Assembly (NCBI GenBank): GCA_023417975.1
Contig: JAEZDX010000285.1
Span: forward strand, 1-9,110
Length of the DNA: 9,110 bases
Origin: Bacillota bacterium
GTDB lineage: Bacteria; Bacillota; Clostridia; Clostridiales; Clostridiaceae
Reading direction: 5' to 3'
Positions 1 to 6,599 of the stretch are shown piece by piece. The notes beneath the pieces are model-generated. The model saw only the letters and a program-made list of their open reading frames with translations. It was not told the DNA's origin and did no database searches. A program made the position numbers and the translations under genes. Numbering within the stretch: the stretch's first letter is position 1; the number at the start of each line of letters is the position of its first letter.

Positions 1-258
1 CCTGAGGGAATTGTCAAGATAATATCCACTGAAATAGGTGAAGGCAGTGATAAAACGGAAATAATTATAGGGGTACATATAATGGGACCCCACGCCTCTG
101 ATTTGATTCATGAAGGTGCATTAGCTATAAACAATAAAATGAAGGTAGAAGATATTATCAACACTGTACATGCGCATCCAACCTTATCAGAAGCTTTTTC
201 AGAAGCCGTTATGGGCTTAAAAGCTCAGGCAATTCATATGGTCAATAAAAAGCAATAA
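1..258 (+). CDS. lpdA: Dihydrolipoyl dehydrogenase, C-terminal end (partial)
   Basis: The window opens inside this gene and shows its last 85 codons in frame 1, ending at TAA 256-258. The product is the E3 flavoenzyme that reoxidises dihydrolipoamide in 2-oxoacid dehydrogenase complexes or the glycine cleavage system, passing electrons to NAD+ in the cytoplasm. The visible part is the C-terminal dimerisation domain. It contains the family signature HAHPTLSEA, whose His-Glu pair completes the active site of the partner subunit, and the preceding IMGPHASDLIHEGALAI segment is also typical. The FAD and NAD domains and the redox disulfide lie outside the window, so the partner complex cannot be told. 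A hairpin follows 9 bases after the stop. Confidence 0.93.
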   Translation, partial: PEGIVKIISTEIGEGSDKTEIIIGVHIMGPHASDLIHEGALAINNKMKVEDIINTVHAHPTLSEAFSEAVMGLKAQAIHMVNKKQ

Positions 259-267
259 CTATTGAAG

Positions 268-294
268 CAGCCCGCAGTACAACTCTGCGGGCTG
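268..294. terminator. Hairpin between convergent genes, probable terminator
   Basis: A perfect 10-bp GC-rich stem pairs 268-277 (cagcccgcag) with 285-294 around a 7-base loop. It lies between the lpdA stop and the end of the opposing alkyltransferase gene, where a shared terminator is expected. The T-tract is poor on both strands, so termination efficiency is uncertain. Confidence 0.65.
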
Positions 295-310
295 TAGTAT
301 TTAGTGAAGG

Positions 311-643
311 TTATTCATTTTGTATAAAGCTTTCTCCGCACCAAAAATGCTTTTTCATATTTATTAATCCTTTGTCATTAAAGGTAACTCCCTCGGAAAT
401 CAGTATTTCGCGCTGAATTTCCTGAGAGTGGAAAACATGGCCGGGAGCCATTTCTCCTGTTTTGGCAACTACTCTGTGACAAGGAAGCTTAAGCTCTTCA
501 GGAGCTGCCTTCATAGCCCAGCCAACAACTCTGGCACTTCTCGGTTGACCAAGCAGCGCAGCTATATGCCCGTAGGTAGTAACCTTACCTTTAGGTATTT
601 GTGCTACTATATCATAAACTCTTAAAAAGAATCCTTTATCCAA
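311..643 (-). CDS. MGMT/ATL-family alkylated-DNA repair protein, Cys form
   Basis: A protein of about 110 residues consisting only of the C-terminal DNA-binding domain of O6-alkylguanine-DNA alkyltransferases. Numbering from a TTG at 649, it shows Tyr26, the arginine finger Arg40 in PRSARVVGWAM, the acceptor motif PCHRV with Cys57-His58, and Glu86 in the SEG segment. Size, the tail ending in KKHFW and the region after PCHRV resemble alkyltransferase-like proteins such as E. coli YbaZ. Those carry Trp where this protein has Cys, so it may transfer alkyl groups, flag lesions for excision repair, or both. The Asn hinge of true MGMT is Ala49. Start: TAAGGAG at 653-659 lies only 3 bases from the TTG at 649 but 9 bases from a second in-frame TTG at 643, which I prefer. 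It is monocistronic and convergent with lpdA. Confidence 0.88.
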   Translation of the reverse strand: MDKGFFLRVYDIVAQIPKGKVTTYGHIAALLGQPRSARVVGWAMKAAPEELKLPCHRVVAKTGEMAPGHVFHSQEIQREILISEGVTFNDKGLINMKKHFWCGESFIQNE

Positions 644-731
644 AAACAAACACTCCTTAAAAAGCTGTTTATTGCTTTATTTAATAATACTTTATATATA
701 GCATTATAAAAATAAAAAGTAAATACTGCGC

Positions 732-759
732 TGAATAAATGCTGTTATTGTGATAAAAT
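732..759 (+). promoter_or_regulatory. Candidate extended -10 promoter for the methyltransferase gene
   Basis: TGATAAAAT at 751-759 is an extended -10 element (TG, one base, then TAAAAT). The -35 at the expected distance is poor. It would start a transcript near 766 with a leader of about 38 bases. This is pattern matching only. Confidence 0.35.
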
Positions 760-803
760 ACATATCAAGAGAAAAGAAATCACATAGTACGGAGGTGTAA
801 AAT

Positions 804-2873
804 ATGAAAGCATTGGATGCAGTAAAGGCATTTAAAAGTGGAGATTTATCTGTCTTAAAGAAGGAAAAGTGGCTTTTGTATATTGGAATTACAGATGAGA
901 TTAATATAAATTTAGAAAGAGTAGCCTCTTTGAAAGATGCAAAGAACAATTACGTATTAGACTATGTTGAGAGAACCTTAATGGAACTTGAAAAGGTTGA
1001 GATTTCAGAATACAGCAGGCATATAGTGGAAGAGGTGCTGAAGTGGTGTGAGGTGTCAAAAGGAGGACTTCCCCACAGGAGGTTGGAATGGAAAAATAAG
1101 GGGTATAATCTTTTTGTACATAATATAGGATCCGCACAAATATTTATGGAACACGCAGGTACCGATTATAATCCTGAAGCTGATATAATATATGAATTCA
1201 TAAAAACTCATGGGTTGATTGGACAATACTTGAGAGGAGAAGTGACACTTAAAGAAAATCTGCCACTTGTTAAGCTGATGGAAAGGAATAGATTAAGTGT
1301 TGAGACTTTTAAAGAAATAACTGAGGTGTTGAATTATTGTGTAATCAGTGCTGTGTCTGAGGAGCTTTGGAAAAAGGTCCAAGGAAAAGTAAATAACGTA
1401 GCAGTTTCTCTGGCAAAAGGAGATTTTTCTATGGAATATGATCTTAAGGAAAGGCTAAAGGCGCTAAGGGAGATATCTATAAAAAATGGAGAGGATTTCG
1501 AAAAAGAGTATAGCAAATACTTACAGGATGAGCAAATATATAAACTTGTAAGCAGACTCCTCTTAAAAGTGCAGCTGTGGTATGTTGAGGCGGCTCTATA
1601 TGATTTATCCTTTGAAGAATTTATAAAAATCTTATTGATATTGTCTACAAGTCTTAACGTGGATAAGATAAGGCATATAAGCTTTGAGGAATTTATGAAG
1701 GAAATATATTATGATCATGAAGAAACAAAACGAGTAAATATATATAAGAAACGTATAATTGAGAAATACCTTTTAAGTCATTCAATAGAAGATATTTTAA
1801 ATGGTAGGTATTGGGATAATATTCATGTAAAGCATACTATGGACTATAAGAGTGAATTCCAAGAAACAGTGTTTTTTACATTTAGCTTTTCTCCGGCAGG
1901 AAGTAAGCTTATAGATTTTTGTGCAGAAGCAGAAAAGTCGGATGTGTTATATGAGAAGGCAATTGTACTATTATTTGATTTTTTTGAACTTAGAAAGGAC
2001 AAGTATGACAGGTTTTATGAAGAAGAAGAATATTTAAGCACTATGAATAGCACTATAGATTATAAAAAAATAATATTAGATTATATCGCCGGTGACACAG
2101 TGATAGATATTGGTCCTGGTGGAGGGGCTTTAATGGATATAATTGAAAAACGTTATCCCGGCAAAAGAATAATTGGTGTTGATATATCTCAAAATGTTAT
2201 TGAATCCTTGTCAAAGAAAAAACTTCTTGAAAATCACAACTGGGAAGTTATGTATGGGGACGCATTAAACCTTACGGACTACATGGAAAAGGGATCTGTA
2301 GACACTATAATTTTTTGCTCAATACTTCATGAACTATTTTCATATATAGAATATGATGGTAAGAAGTTTAATCATGCCACTTTGGCAGCAGCATTAAGAA
2401 GTGCTTTTGATGTGATATCTGAAGGCGGAAGAATTATTATTAGAGACGGAATTATGACAGAACCTATAGGTGAAAAAAGGATAATTAAGTTCCTGTCAGA
2501 GGAAGGAATGGAGTTTCTAAAAAGGTATACCTCTGATTTTAAGGGAAGGCAGATCCAGTTCCAGACTATAGGCAGAAATGAGGTAGTAATGCCTGTAAAT
2601 GATGCTATGGAATTTCTTTATACTTATACATGGGGGGAGAAGTCCTATGTACATGAAGTAAATGAGCAATTTGGATATTTTACTCCTTCAGACTTTCTGG
2701 AATTTGTGGGAAAGGAACTTGGTGAGCAAGCACATATAGTTGAATGGAGGCATTTTCTTCAGGAAGGCTATACGGTGGCTCTTTCTCAAAAGGTACAGAT
2801 ATTTGATGAAGAAAGAAACAGTATAAGCTTACCGGACAGTACTTGTTTCATGGTCATTGAAAAATTAAAATAG
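804..2873 (+). CDS. Class I SAM-dependent methyltransferase with long unknown N-terminal region
   Basis: A 689-residue soluble protein starting at ATG 804, with GGAGGTG at 791-797. The C-terminal part carries a Rossmann methyltransferase: motif I VIDIGPGGG at 433-441, acidic ribose-binding Asp460 in GVDIS, Asp486 in the YGDA loop, and a motif IV-like strand DTIIFCSILHEL at 500-511. A strand-rich end with GGRIIIRDG follows. Residues 1 to about 420 are charged and probably helical; I do not recognise a family, and there is no signal peptide or membrane segment. The substrate is unknown: small molecule, protein and nucleic acid are all possible. The gene stands alone between a probable promoter and a bidirectional terminator, so its neighbours do not suggest a pathway. 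Confidence 0.85.
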   Translation: MKALDAVKAFKSGDLSVLKKEKWLLYIGITDEININLERVASLKDAKNNYVLDYVERTLMELEKVEISEYSRHIVEEVLKWCEVSKGGLPHRRLEWKNKGYNLFVHNIGSAQIFMEHAGTDYNPEADIIYEFIKTHGLIGQYLRGEVTLKENLPLVKLMERNRLSVETFKEITEVLNYCVISAVSEELWKKVQGKVNNVAVSLAKGDFSMEYDLKERLKALREISIKNGEDFEKEYSKYLQDEQIYKLVSRLLLKVQLWYVEAALYDLSFEEFIKILLILSTSLNVDKIRHISFEEFMKEIYYDHEETKRVNIYKKRIIEKYLLSHSIEDILNGRYWDNIHVKHTMDYKSEFQETVFFTFSFSPAGSKLIDFCAEAEKSDVLYEKAIVLLFDFFELRKDKYDRFYEEEEYLSTMNSTIDYKKIILDYIAGDTVIDIGPGGGALMDIIEKRYPGKRIIGVDISQNVIESLSKKKLLENHNWEVMYGDALNLTDYMEKGSVDTIIFCSILHELFSYIEYDGKKFNHATLAAALRSAFDVISEGGRIIIRDGIMTEPIGEKRIIKFLSEEGMEFLKRYTSDFKGRQIQFQTIGRNEVVMPVNDAMEFLYTYTWGEKSYVHEVNEQFGYFTPSDFLEFVGKELGEQAHIVEWRHFLQEGYTVALSQKVQIFDEERNSISLPDSTCFMVIEKLK

Positions 2874-2887
2874 TAAATAGATAAAAG

Positions 2888-2918
2888 AATACTGAGACCA
2901 CTACAATGGCTCAGTATT
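2888..2918. terminator. Bidirectional terminator
   Basis: Arms 2888-2896 (aatactgag) and 2910-2918 pair perfectly. An inner 3-bp extension, 2898-2900 with 2907-2909, follows a one-base bulge and closes a 6-base loop. A T-rich stretch follows on the plus strand (ttttctttatt), and one also follows when read on the minus strand. It serves the convergent methyltransferase and metallophosphoesterase genes. Confidence 0.85.
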
Positions 2919-2925
2919 TTCTTTA

Positions 2926-3909
2926 TTAAAAATCAGATTCCGCTCGAATCCAAGTTTGAAAATTTTCAAGTTCATTCTCTTTTATTAAAAAGACGCGAGC
3001 AGCTTTTGGCAGACCATCTTTACCGTAGGTTTGATTTCCAACATTTCTCCCATAGCCTAATCTTATGCCTGAAAGCTCTGCACAATAATCATTTGTATGA
3101 TCATGGCCGCAAAAGACTCCCTTTACATCACCTATTTCAAGCAGTGCAGAGAATAATCCGCTATTTATCTTTGAAGCATTTTCTTCCTCATTTCTTTGAC
3201 CCACAGCATTGCCATTATCCCAAGCCAATTTAAATTCCTTTAAAGGTATATGAAAAAACATAATAGCAGGAATAGTTCTTTTGTATTTTTCCTTCAAAGC
3301 ATTTGCTGTACTTTTATACCAATTAATCTGATCAGGTTTTATCCAATCGTAACCACCTATATTTTCAGGTGCATATTTACCGGAATCCAATATATATATA
3401 TTAAATGCAGCCGCCGCCTTTGAACCTTCGATCAGCAGGTTATAATTGCCGACTCCCGATATGCTTTCATCACCGTATCGGCTGAGATTATTTGAATAGG
3501 TTGTATATATTTTCATCATTTCTTTTTTAGTGAGAACTCCATGCTCGTCATCATGGTTTCCAAAGGCTATGGCCCAAGGAATATTTTTCGATTCCATTGG
3601 CTCAGCTATTATGTTTATTGCTTTCTTTATGTCTTTTACTGTCCTGCACTTTCCATCAGTATTATCACCGGTAAGTATTACAAGATCCGGTTTTTCATAA
3701 TTTAACACATTATTCATTAAGGTTATTGCTTTGGTATCCTTTTGTGGGCCGCCATGAATATCGGCAAATTGAACAATTTTGAAGGTACCGTCAGCATGGA
3801 ATTTCAACTTCGGGTTAGTTGATAGGACGGTTTCCGCATTAGCCTCACAGTAAAATAGGTTAAGGATGATAAATAATGACATAAATTTACTTATTAATCT
3901 TGTATTCAC
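2926..3909 (-). CDS. Secreted calcineurin-like metallophosphoesterase
   Basis: A 327-residue two-metal phosphoesterase, probably acting outside the membrane. The frame stays open to 3945, but AAAGGAG at 3918-3924 sits 8 bases before a GTG at 3909, which I take as the start. The protein then begins with a typical signal peptide: MNTRLISK, a hydrophobic core, and ANA as cleavage site near residue 25. Metal-binding motifs occur in order: ADIH (Asp50, His52), TGDN (Asp82, Asn83), GNHD (Asn118, His119), FFHIP (His220) and GHDH (His269, His271). All the expected ligands are present, so it should be active. The layout resembles purple-acid-phosphatase-like or Dcr2-like enzymes; the substrate (phosphomonoester, diester or nucleotide) cannot be read from sequence. 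The gene is single, with an inverted repeat just upstream. Confidence 0.9.
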   Translation of the reverse strand: MNTRLISKFMSLFIILNLFYCEANAETVLSTNPKLKFHADGTFKIVQFADIHGGPQKDTKAITLMNNVLNYEKPDLVILTGDNTDGKCRTVKDIKKAINIIAEPMESKNIPWAIAFGNHDDEHGVLTKKEMMKIYTTYSNNLSRYGDESISGVGNYNLLIEGSKAAAAFNIYILDSGKYAPENIGGYDWIKPDQINWYKSTANALKEKYKRTIPAIMFFHIPLKEFKLAWDNGNAVGQRNEEENASKINSGLFSALLEIGDVKGVFCGHDHTNDYCAELSGIRLGYGRNVGNQTYGKDGLPKAARVFLIKENELENFQTWIRAESDF

Positions 3910-3933
3910 ACAAAAATCTCCTTTCTGTAAATG

Positions 3934-3974
3934 TATATAGAACACAGGAAGTATAGTCCATTGTGCTCTATATA
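3934..3974. repeat. 13-bp inverted repeat upstream of the phosphoesterase gene
   Basis: The arms tatatagaacaca (3934-3946) and tgtgctctatata (3962-3974) are complementary at 12 of 13 positions, and the remaining pair is G-U or G-T like in one strand. The spacer is 15 bases. The element starts about 25 bases upstream of the GTG start, next to its ribosome binding site, so it could be an operator or a leader hairpin of the phosphoesterase mRNA. Confidence 0.6.
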
Positions 3975-4249
3975 GCTTTAGTATTACTAATTTTTGTTTT
4001 ATTAAAACTCATTAACCTAAATAAATTTCAATGCATATTGGATATTATTGAAAGTAAGATAAATATTTTTTTAACAATAATTACTGAAAAGGTCTATAAA
4101 AATGCAATTGTCGACAAAGAGAAATAGCACTGGAATTTATTGAAATTGTTGGGTTAAAGGCTTTTTTTATTGTGTTAAGCTATAGTTAAAACTATAACAA
4201 GTTGTTGATTATTATCATTAAATGCAGTATGAAATACCATGATTTAACA
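3975..4249. other. AT-rich intergenic region without a recognisable gene
   Basis: This is most of the divergent gap of about 470 bases between the phosphoesterase and rnfD. I see no ORF with a ribosome binding site, no tRNA and no riboswitch I can name. It holds a perfect 10-base palindrome ttgtcgacaa (4108-4117) and a palindrome of 7-bp arms, tatagtt/aactata (4181-4187 and 4190-4196). Both are candidate regulator sites only. No remnant of rnfC is visible. Confidence 0.6.
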
Positions 4250-4278
4250 TTACAATATTCTATGTTTCACGTTATAAT
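4250..4278 (+). promoter_or_regulatory. Candidate promoter of the rnf operon
   Basis: TATAAT at 4273-4278 is a perfect sigma-A -10 element. The hexamer 17 bases upstream, TTACAA (4250-4255), matches the -35 consensus poorly; the better TTAACA at 4244-4249 is 23 bases away, which is too far. Transcription would start near 4285 and leave a leader of about 95 bases before rnfD. The weak -35 would fit an activated promoter. Confidence 0.5.
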
Positions 4279-4380
4279 ATAACTTGAGTAATACTGTGGA
4301 CGATGGGATTATACATTTCAAAATCGGACACGCTCTATCTATTCATAACTTTATTATTAATGAAAGAGGTGAAGATTAAA

Positions 4381-5205
4381 ATGGTAGATGTATTAATAGC
4401 ATTACTGCCGATAATAGGAGCAGGAATATACTTTTATGGAATGCATGCGTTACAAATAATATTTATATCAATTATTTTCAGTATAGCGGCAGAATTTGTA
4501 TTTAATGTAATCACAAAAAGGAAGCAAACCTTGAAGGATCTGAGTTCTGTTGCAACTGGTGCAATACTTGCGCTTATATTACCTCCATATATACCTCTTT
4601 GGACAGCAGCTGCAGGCGCAATCTTTGCAACTGTTGTAGTAAAACTGTTCTTCGGTGGTATTGGAAGAAATTTCATGAACCCTGCTGGAGCCGCAAAAGC
4701 GTTTTTAATTGCTTCTTGGGCAGTTGTTATGACAAAGCCTTCAGGATACGCACCTGTAAATTCTTCTATTAGGATGAATTCAGATATACTGAACTTATTA
4801 TTAGGACAAGCTAAAGGAAGTATTGGTGAAGCTTCTATCGTAGCTATATTATTAGGCGGAGTATACCTTGTCATAAGGCGTAAGATATCTGCAGTGACTC
4901 CTATAGCTGCTATTTTATCTGCTGCTATAGTTACAGTTATTCTCGGAAAGGATGTTCAAGGGACTGTTCTCACTGGAGCATTATTTTTCTCGGCAATTAT
5001 AATGGCCACTGAACCGTACACCACTCCAAAAACAATTGCTGGTCAATTAGTATTTGGACTTTGCTTTGGTGCATTAGCTATTGTGTTTGCCACTATTGGT
5101 CATAACCCGGATGGTCCGTATTATGCTGTGATTTTTATGAATTTGTTTACCCCTGTAATAAATTATTTAACAGAAAAGAAAAAGGGAAGGGAGCTGTCAG
5201 TGTGA
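4381..5205 (+). CDS. rnfD: Rnf complex subunit D, short form
   Basis: An integral membrane subunit of the Rnf ferredoxin-oxidoreductase, 274 residues from ATG 4381, preceded by GAGGTG with 9 bases spacing. The frame is open to an ATG at 4303, but that start has no ribosome binding site. Family landmarks are VDVLIALLP (2-10), DLSSVATG (53-60), the GRNFMNPAGAAKAFL loop (95-109), GSIGEASIVAILLGGVYL (146-163), ATEPYTTP (209-216) and FMNLFTPVINY (252-262). Two things are odd. It lacks the N-terminal SSSPH-type segment of usual RnfD. The loop at 117-135 also contains no SATP-like flavinylation motif, where RnfD normally carries covalent FMN. It is the first gene of a D-G-E-A-B operon, and no rnfC precedes it. 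Its stop overlaps the rnfG start. Confidence 0.9.
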   Translation: MVDVLIALLPIIGAGIYFYGMHALQIIFISIIFSIAAEFVFNVITKRKQTLKDLSSVATGAILALILPPYIPLWTAAAGAIFATVVVKLFFGGIGRNFMNPAGAAKAFLIASWAVVMTKPSGYAPVNSSIRMNSDILNLLLGQAKGSIGEASIVAILLGGVYLVIRRKISAVTPIAAILSAAIVTVILGKDVQGTVLTGALFFSAIIMATEPYTTPKTIAGQLVFGLCFGALAIVFATIGHNPDGPYYAVIFMNLFTPVINYLTEKKKGRELSV

Positions 5206-5885
5206 TGAAAGAAAATTTAAAGCTTGGTATTATACTATTTGTTATCACAGCCTTATCAGGACTTTGTCTTGGCTTTGTAAATGAACTCACAGCTCCAACC
5301 ATAGCAGCTAATTCAAAAATTTCTCAAAGCTATTTACAGGAATTATTACCCGGAACGGAAAAAATATCAGATGTCACTGTTGAAAACAAGGATAAGGCGG
5401 ATAAGCTTGGAGTGACAGAAGCTTTTGAAGCTTTTAAAGGGAGTGAATCCTTGGGATATATTATGAAAGTTACCTCAAAGGGCTTCCATGGACCTATAGA
5501 TATGCTTGTAGCAGTCTCAAAGGAAGATAAACTTACCGGAATAAAAGTAGTAGACCAGAAAGAAACTCCTGGATTAGGTGCCAGAATAGGAGAAAGCAAA
5601 TTTTCTGACAAGTTTAAAAGTAAAGAAATTACTAAAGGGATAACTATGGTGAAGACTGAGGCAAAAAATAGTAATGAGGTTGAAGCTATATCCGGAGCGA
5701 CTATATCGTCTAAAGCCGTAAGCAGCGGAATAAATACAGCAATTGCATTTTATATGAAAGATATCAAAGGTGTCGAATGGGACAACAAAGCTGAAGATGC
5801 TGTATCCGGAGCAAGTGACAGCGGAACTCAAAGCGATTCGGGAAATGATGATACCGATGGAGTTTCAGCTGCCAGTGAAAATTGA
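5202..5885 (+). CDS. rnfG: Rnf complex subunit G, FMN-binding, with extended tail
   Basis: A 227-residue flavoprotein anchored by one N-terminal helix (about residues 6-27), with an extracytoplasmic FMN_bind domain. ETPGLGA at 121-127 and AISGAT at 162-167 are family signatures; Thr167 is the expected site of covalent FMN attachment by ApbE flavin transferase. In Rnf it relays electrons through the membrane subunits. The start is GTG 5202, 8 bases after AAGGGAG, or ATG 5205; both overlap the rnfD stop. The tail after residue 190 is acidic and rich in Ser, Gly and Asp. It contains DAVSGAS (199-205) and DGVSAAS (219-225), both of which fit the flavinylation consensus. No apbE gene lies in the window. 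Confidence 0.93.
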   Translation: MMKENLKLGIILFVITALSGLCLGFVNELTAPTIAANSKISQSYLQELLPGTEKISDVTVENKDKADKLGVTEAFEAFKGSESLGYIMKVTSKGFHGPIDMLVAVSKEDKLTGIKVVDQKETPGLGARIGESKFSDKFKSKEITKGITMVKTEAKNSNEVEAISGATISSKAVSSGINTAIAFYMKDIKGVEWDNKAEDAVSGASDSGTQSDSGNDDTDGVSAASEN

Positions 5886-5905
5886 TTGTAAGGGGGGCTC
5901 ATAAT

Positions 5906-6586
5906 ATGAAAACAATAATTGAAAGACTGAAAAATGGGGTTTTTACTGAGAATCCTATTTTTGTCCAAGTACTAGCTACATGTCCTACCTTGGCAGTTAC
6001 AACTTCAGCCAAGAATGGAATAGGCATGGGCTTGGCAACTATGATTGTACTAATCTTTTCAAATGCCATGATTTCAGCACTAAGAAAGGTTATTCCGGAT
6101 AAAATAAGGATACCTGCATATATTGTTATAATAGCGTCCTTTGTGACGGTAATTCAAATGCTTATGCAAGGTTATATTCCCGAGTTATATAAATCCCTTG
6201 GAATATTTATTCCTCTTATAGTAGTTAACTGTATTATATTAGGCAGAGCTGAGGCTTATGCTTCGAAAAACTCGGTGTTCTCATCAATATTTGATGCCGT
6301 TGGAATGGGCTTGGGGTTTACGGCAGCACTGGTTATCGTAGGAACAATAAGAGAAATTTTAGGAGCAGGTACTTTTTTTAATATTAGCATCATGCCGGCG
6401 TCTTACAAACCGGTTTCCATTATGATTTTGGCCCCGGGAGCATTCTTTACACTTGGGTGTCTAATGGCGGTTATTAATTATATAAACATTAAAAGAGCAA
6501 AGGCTAAAGGCCAAAGTCCAAAGGTATTAGAACACAATTGTGCGGGATGCAGTATGGCTGGTCAATGCCATGGAAGCAATTTATAA
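5906..6586 (+). CDS. rnfE: Rnf complex subunit E
   Basis: A 226-residue polytopic membrane subunit that pairs with RnfA to form the ion-translocating core, homologous to NqrD. The start is ATG 5906, with GGGGGG at 5892-5897 and 8 bases spacing; the frame also runs back to a TTG at 5882 with no ribosome binding site. VLATCPTLAV (Cys26) and PLIVVNCIILGRAEA (Cys109) are the conserved half-helix motifs whose cysteines, with those of RnfA, are known to hold an intramembrane [2Fe-2S] cluster. The C-terminal tail ends in a cysteine motif, NCAGCSMAGQC (Cys212, 215, 221), which could bind metal or another cluster. The gene begins 20 bases after rnfG and is followed at once by rnfA. Confidence 0.95.
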   Translation: MKTIIERLKNGVFTENPIFVQVLATCPTLAVTTSAKNGIGMGLATMIVLIFSNAMISALRKVIPDKIRIPAYIVIIASFVTVIQMLMQGYIPELYKSLGIFIPLIVVNCIILGRAEAYASKNSVFSSIFDAVGMGLGFTAALVIVGTIREILGAGTFFNISIMPASYKPVSIMILAPGAFFTLGCLMAVINYINIKRAKAKGQSPKVLEHNCAGCSMAGQCHGSNL

Positions 6587-6599
6587 GGAGGACTAGAAT

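Noticed and set aside
3933..3945. Start of the metallophosphoesterase at 3945
   Set aside because: The longer frame begins inside the inverted repeat, has no ribosome binding site, and would put 12 polar residues before the signal peptide; GTG 3909 has a strong site.
4171..4200. Possible Rex redox-regulator site (TTGTGTTAA...ATAACAA)
   Set aside because: The two half-sites are too far apart for the TTGTTAA-N4-TTAACAA pattern, so I do not call a Rex operator.
4303..4380. 26-codon upstream extension of rnfD, including ATG at 4303 and 4360
   Set aside because: No ribosome binding site precedes either ATG, and the extra residues do not resemble the usual RnfD N-terminus. ATG 4381 has a good site and aligns with the first helix.
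4434..4874. Open frame of 146 codons on the minus strand opposite rnfD
   Set aside because: It lies fully inside rnfD, without a start signal or recognisable protein; it is a shadow of membrane-protein codon use.
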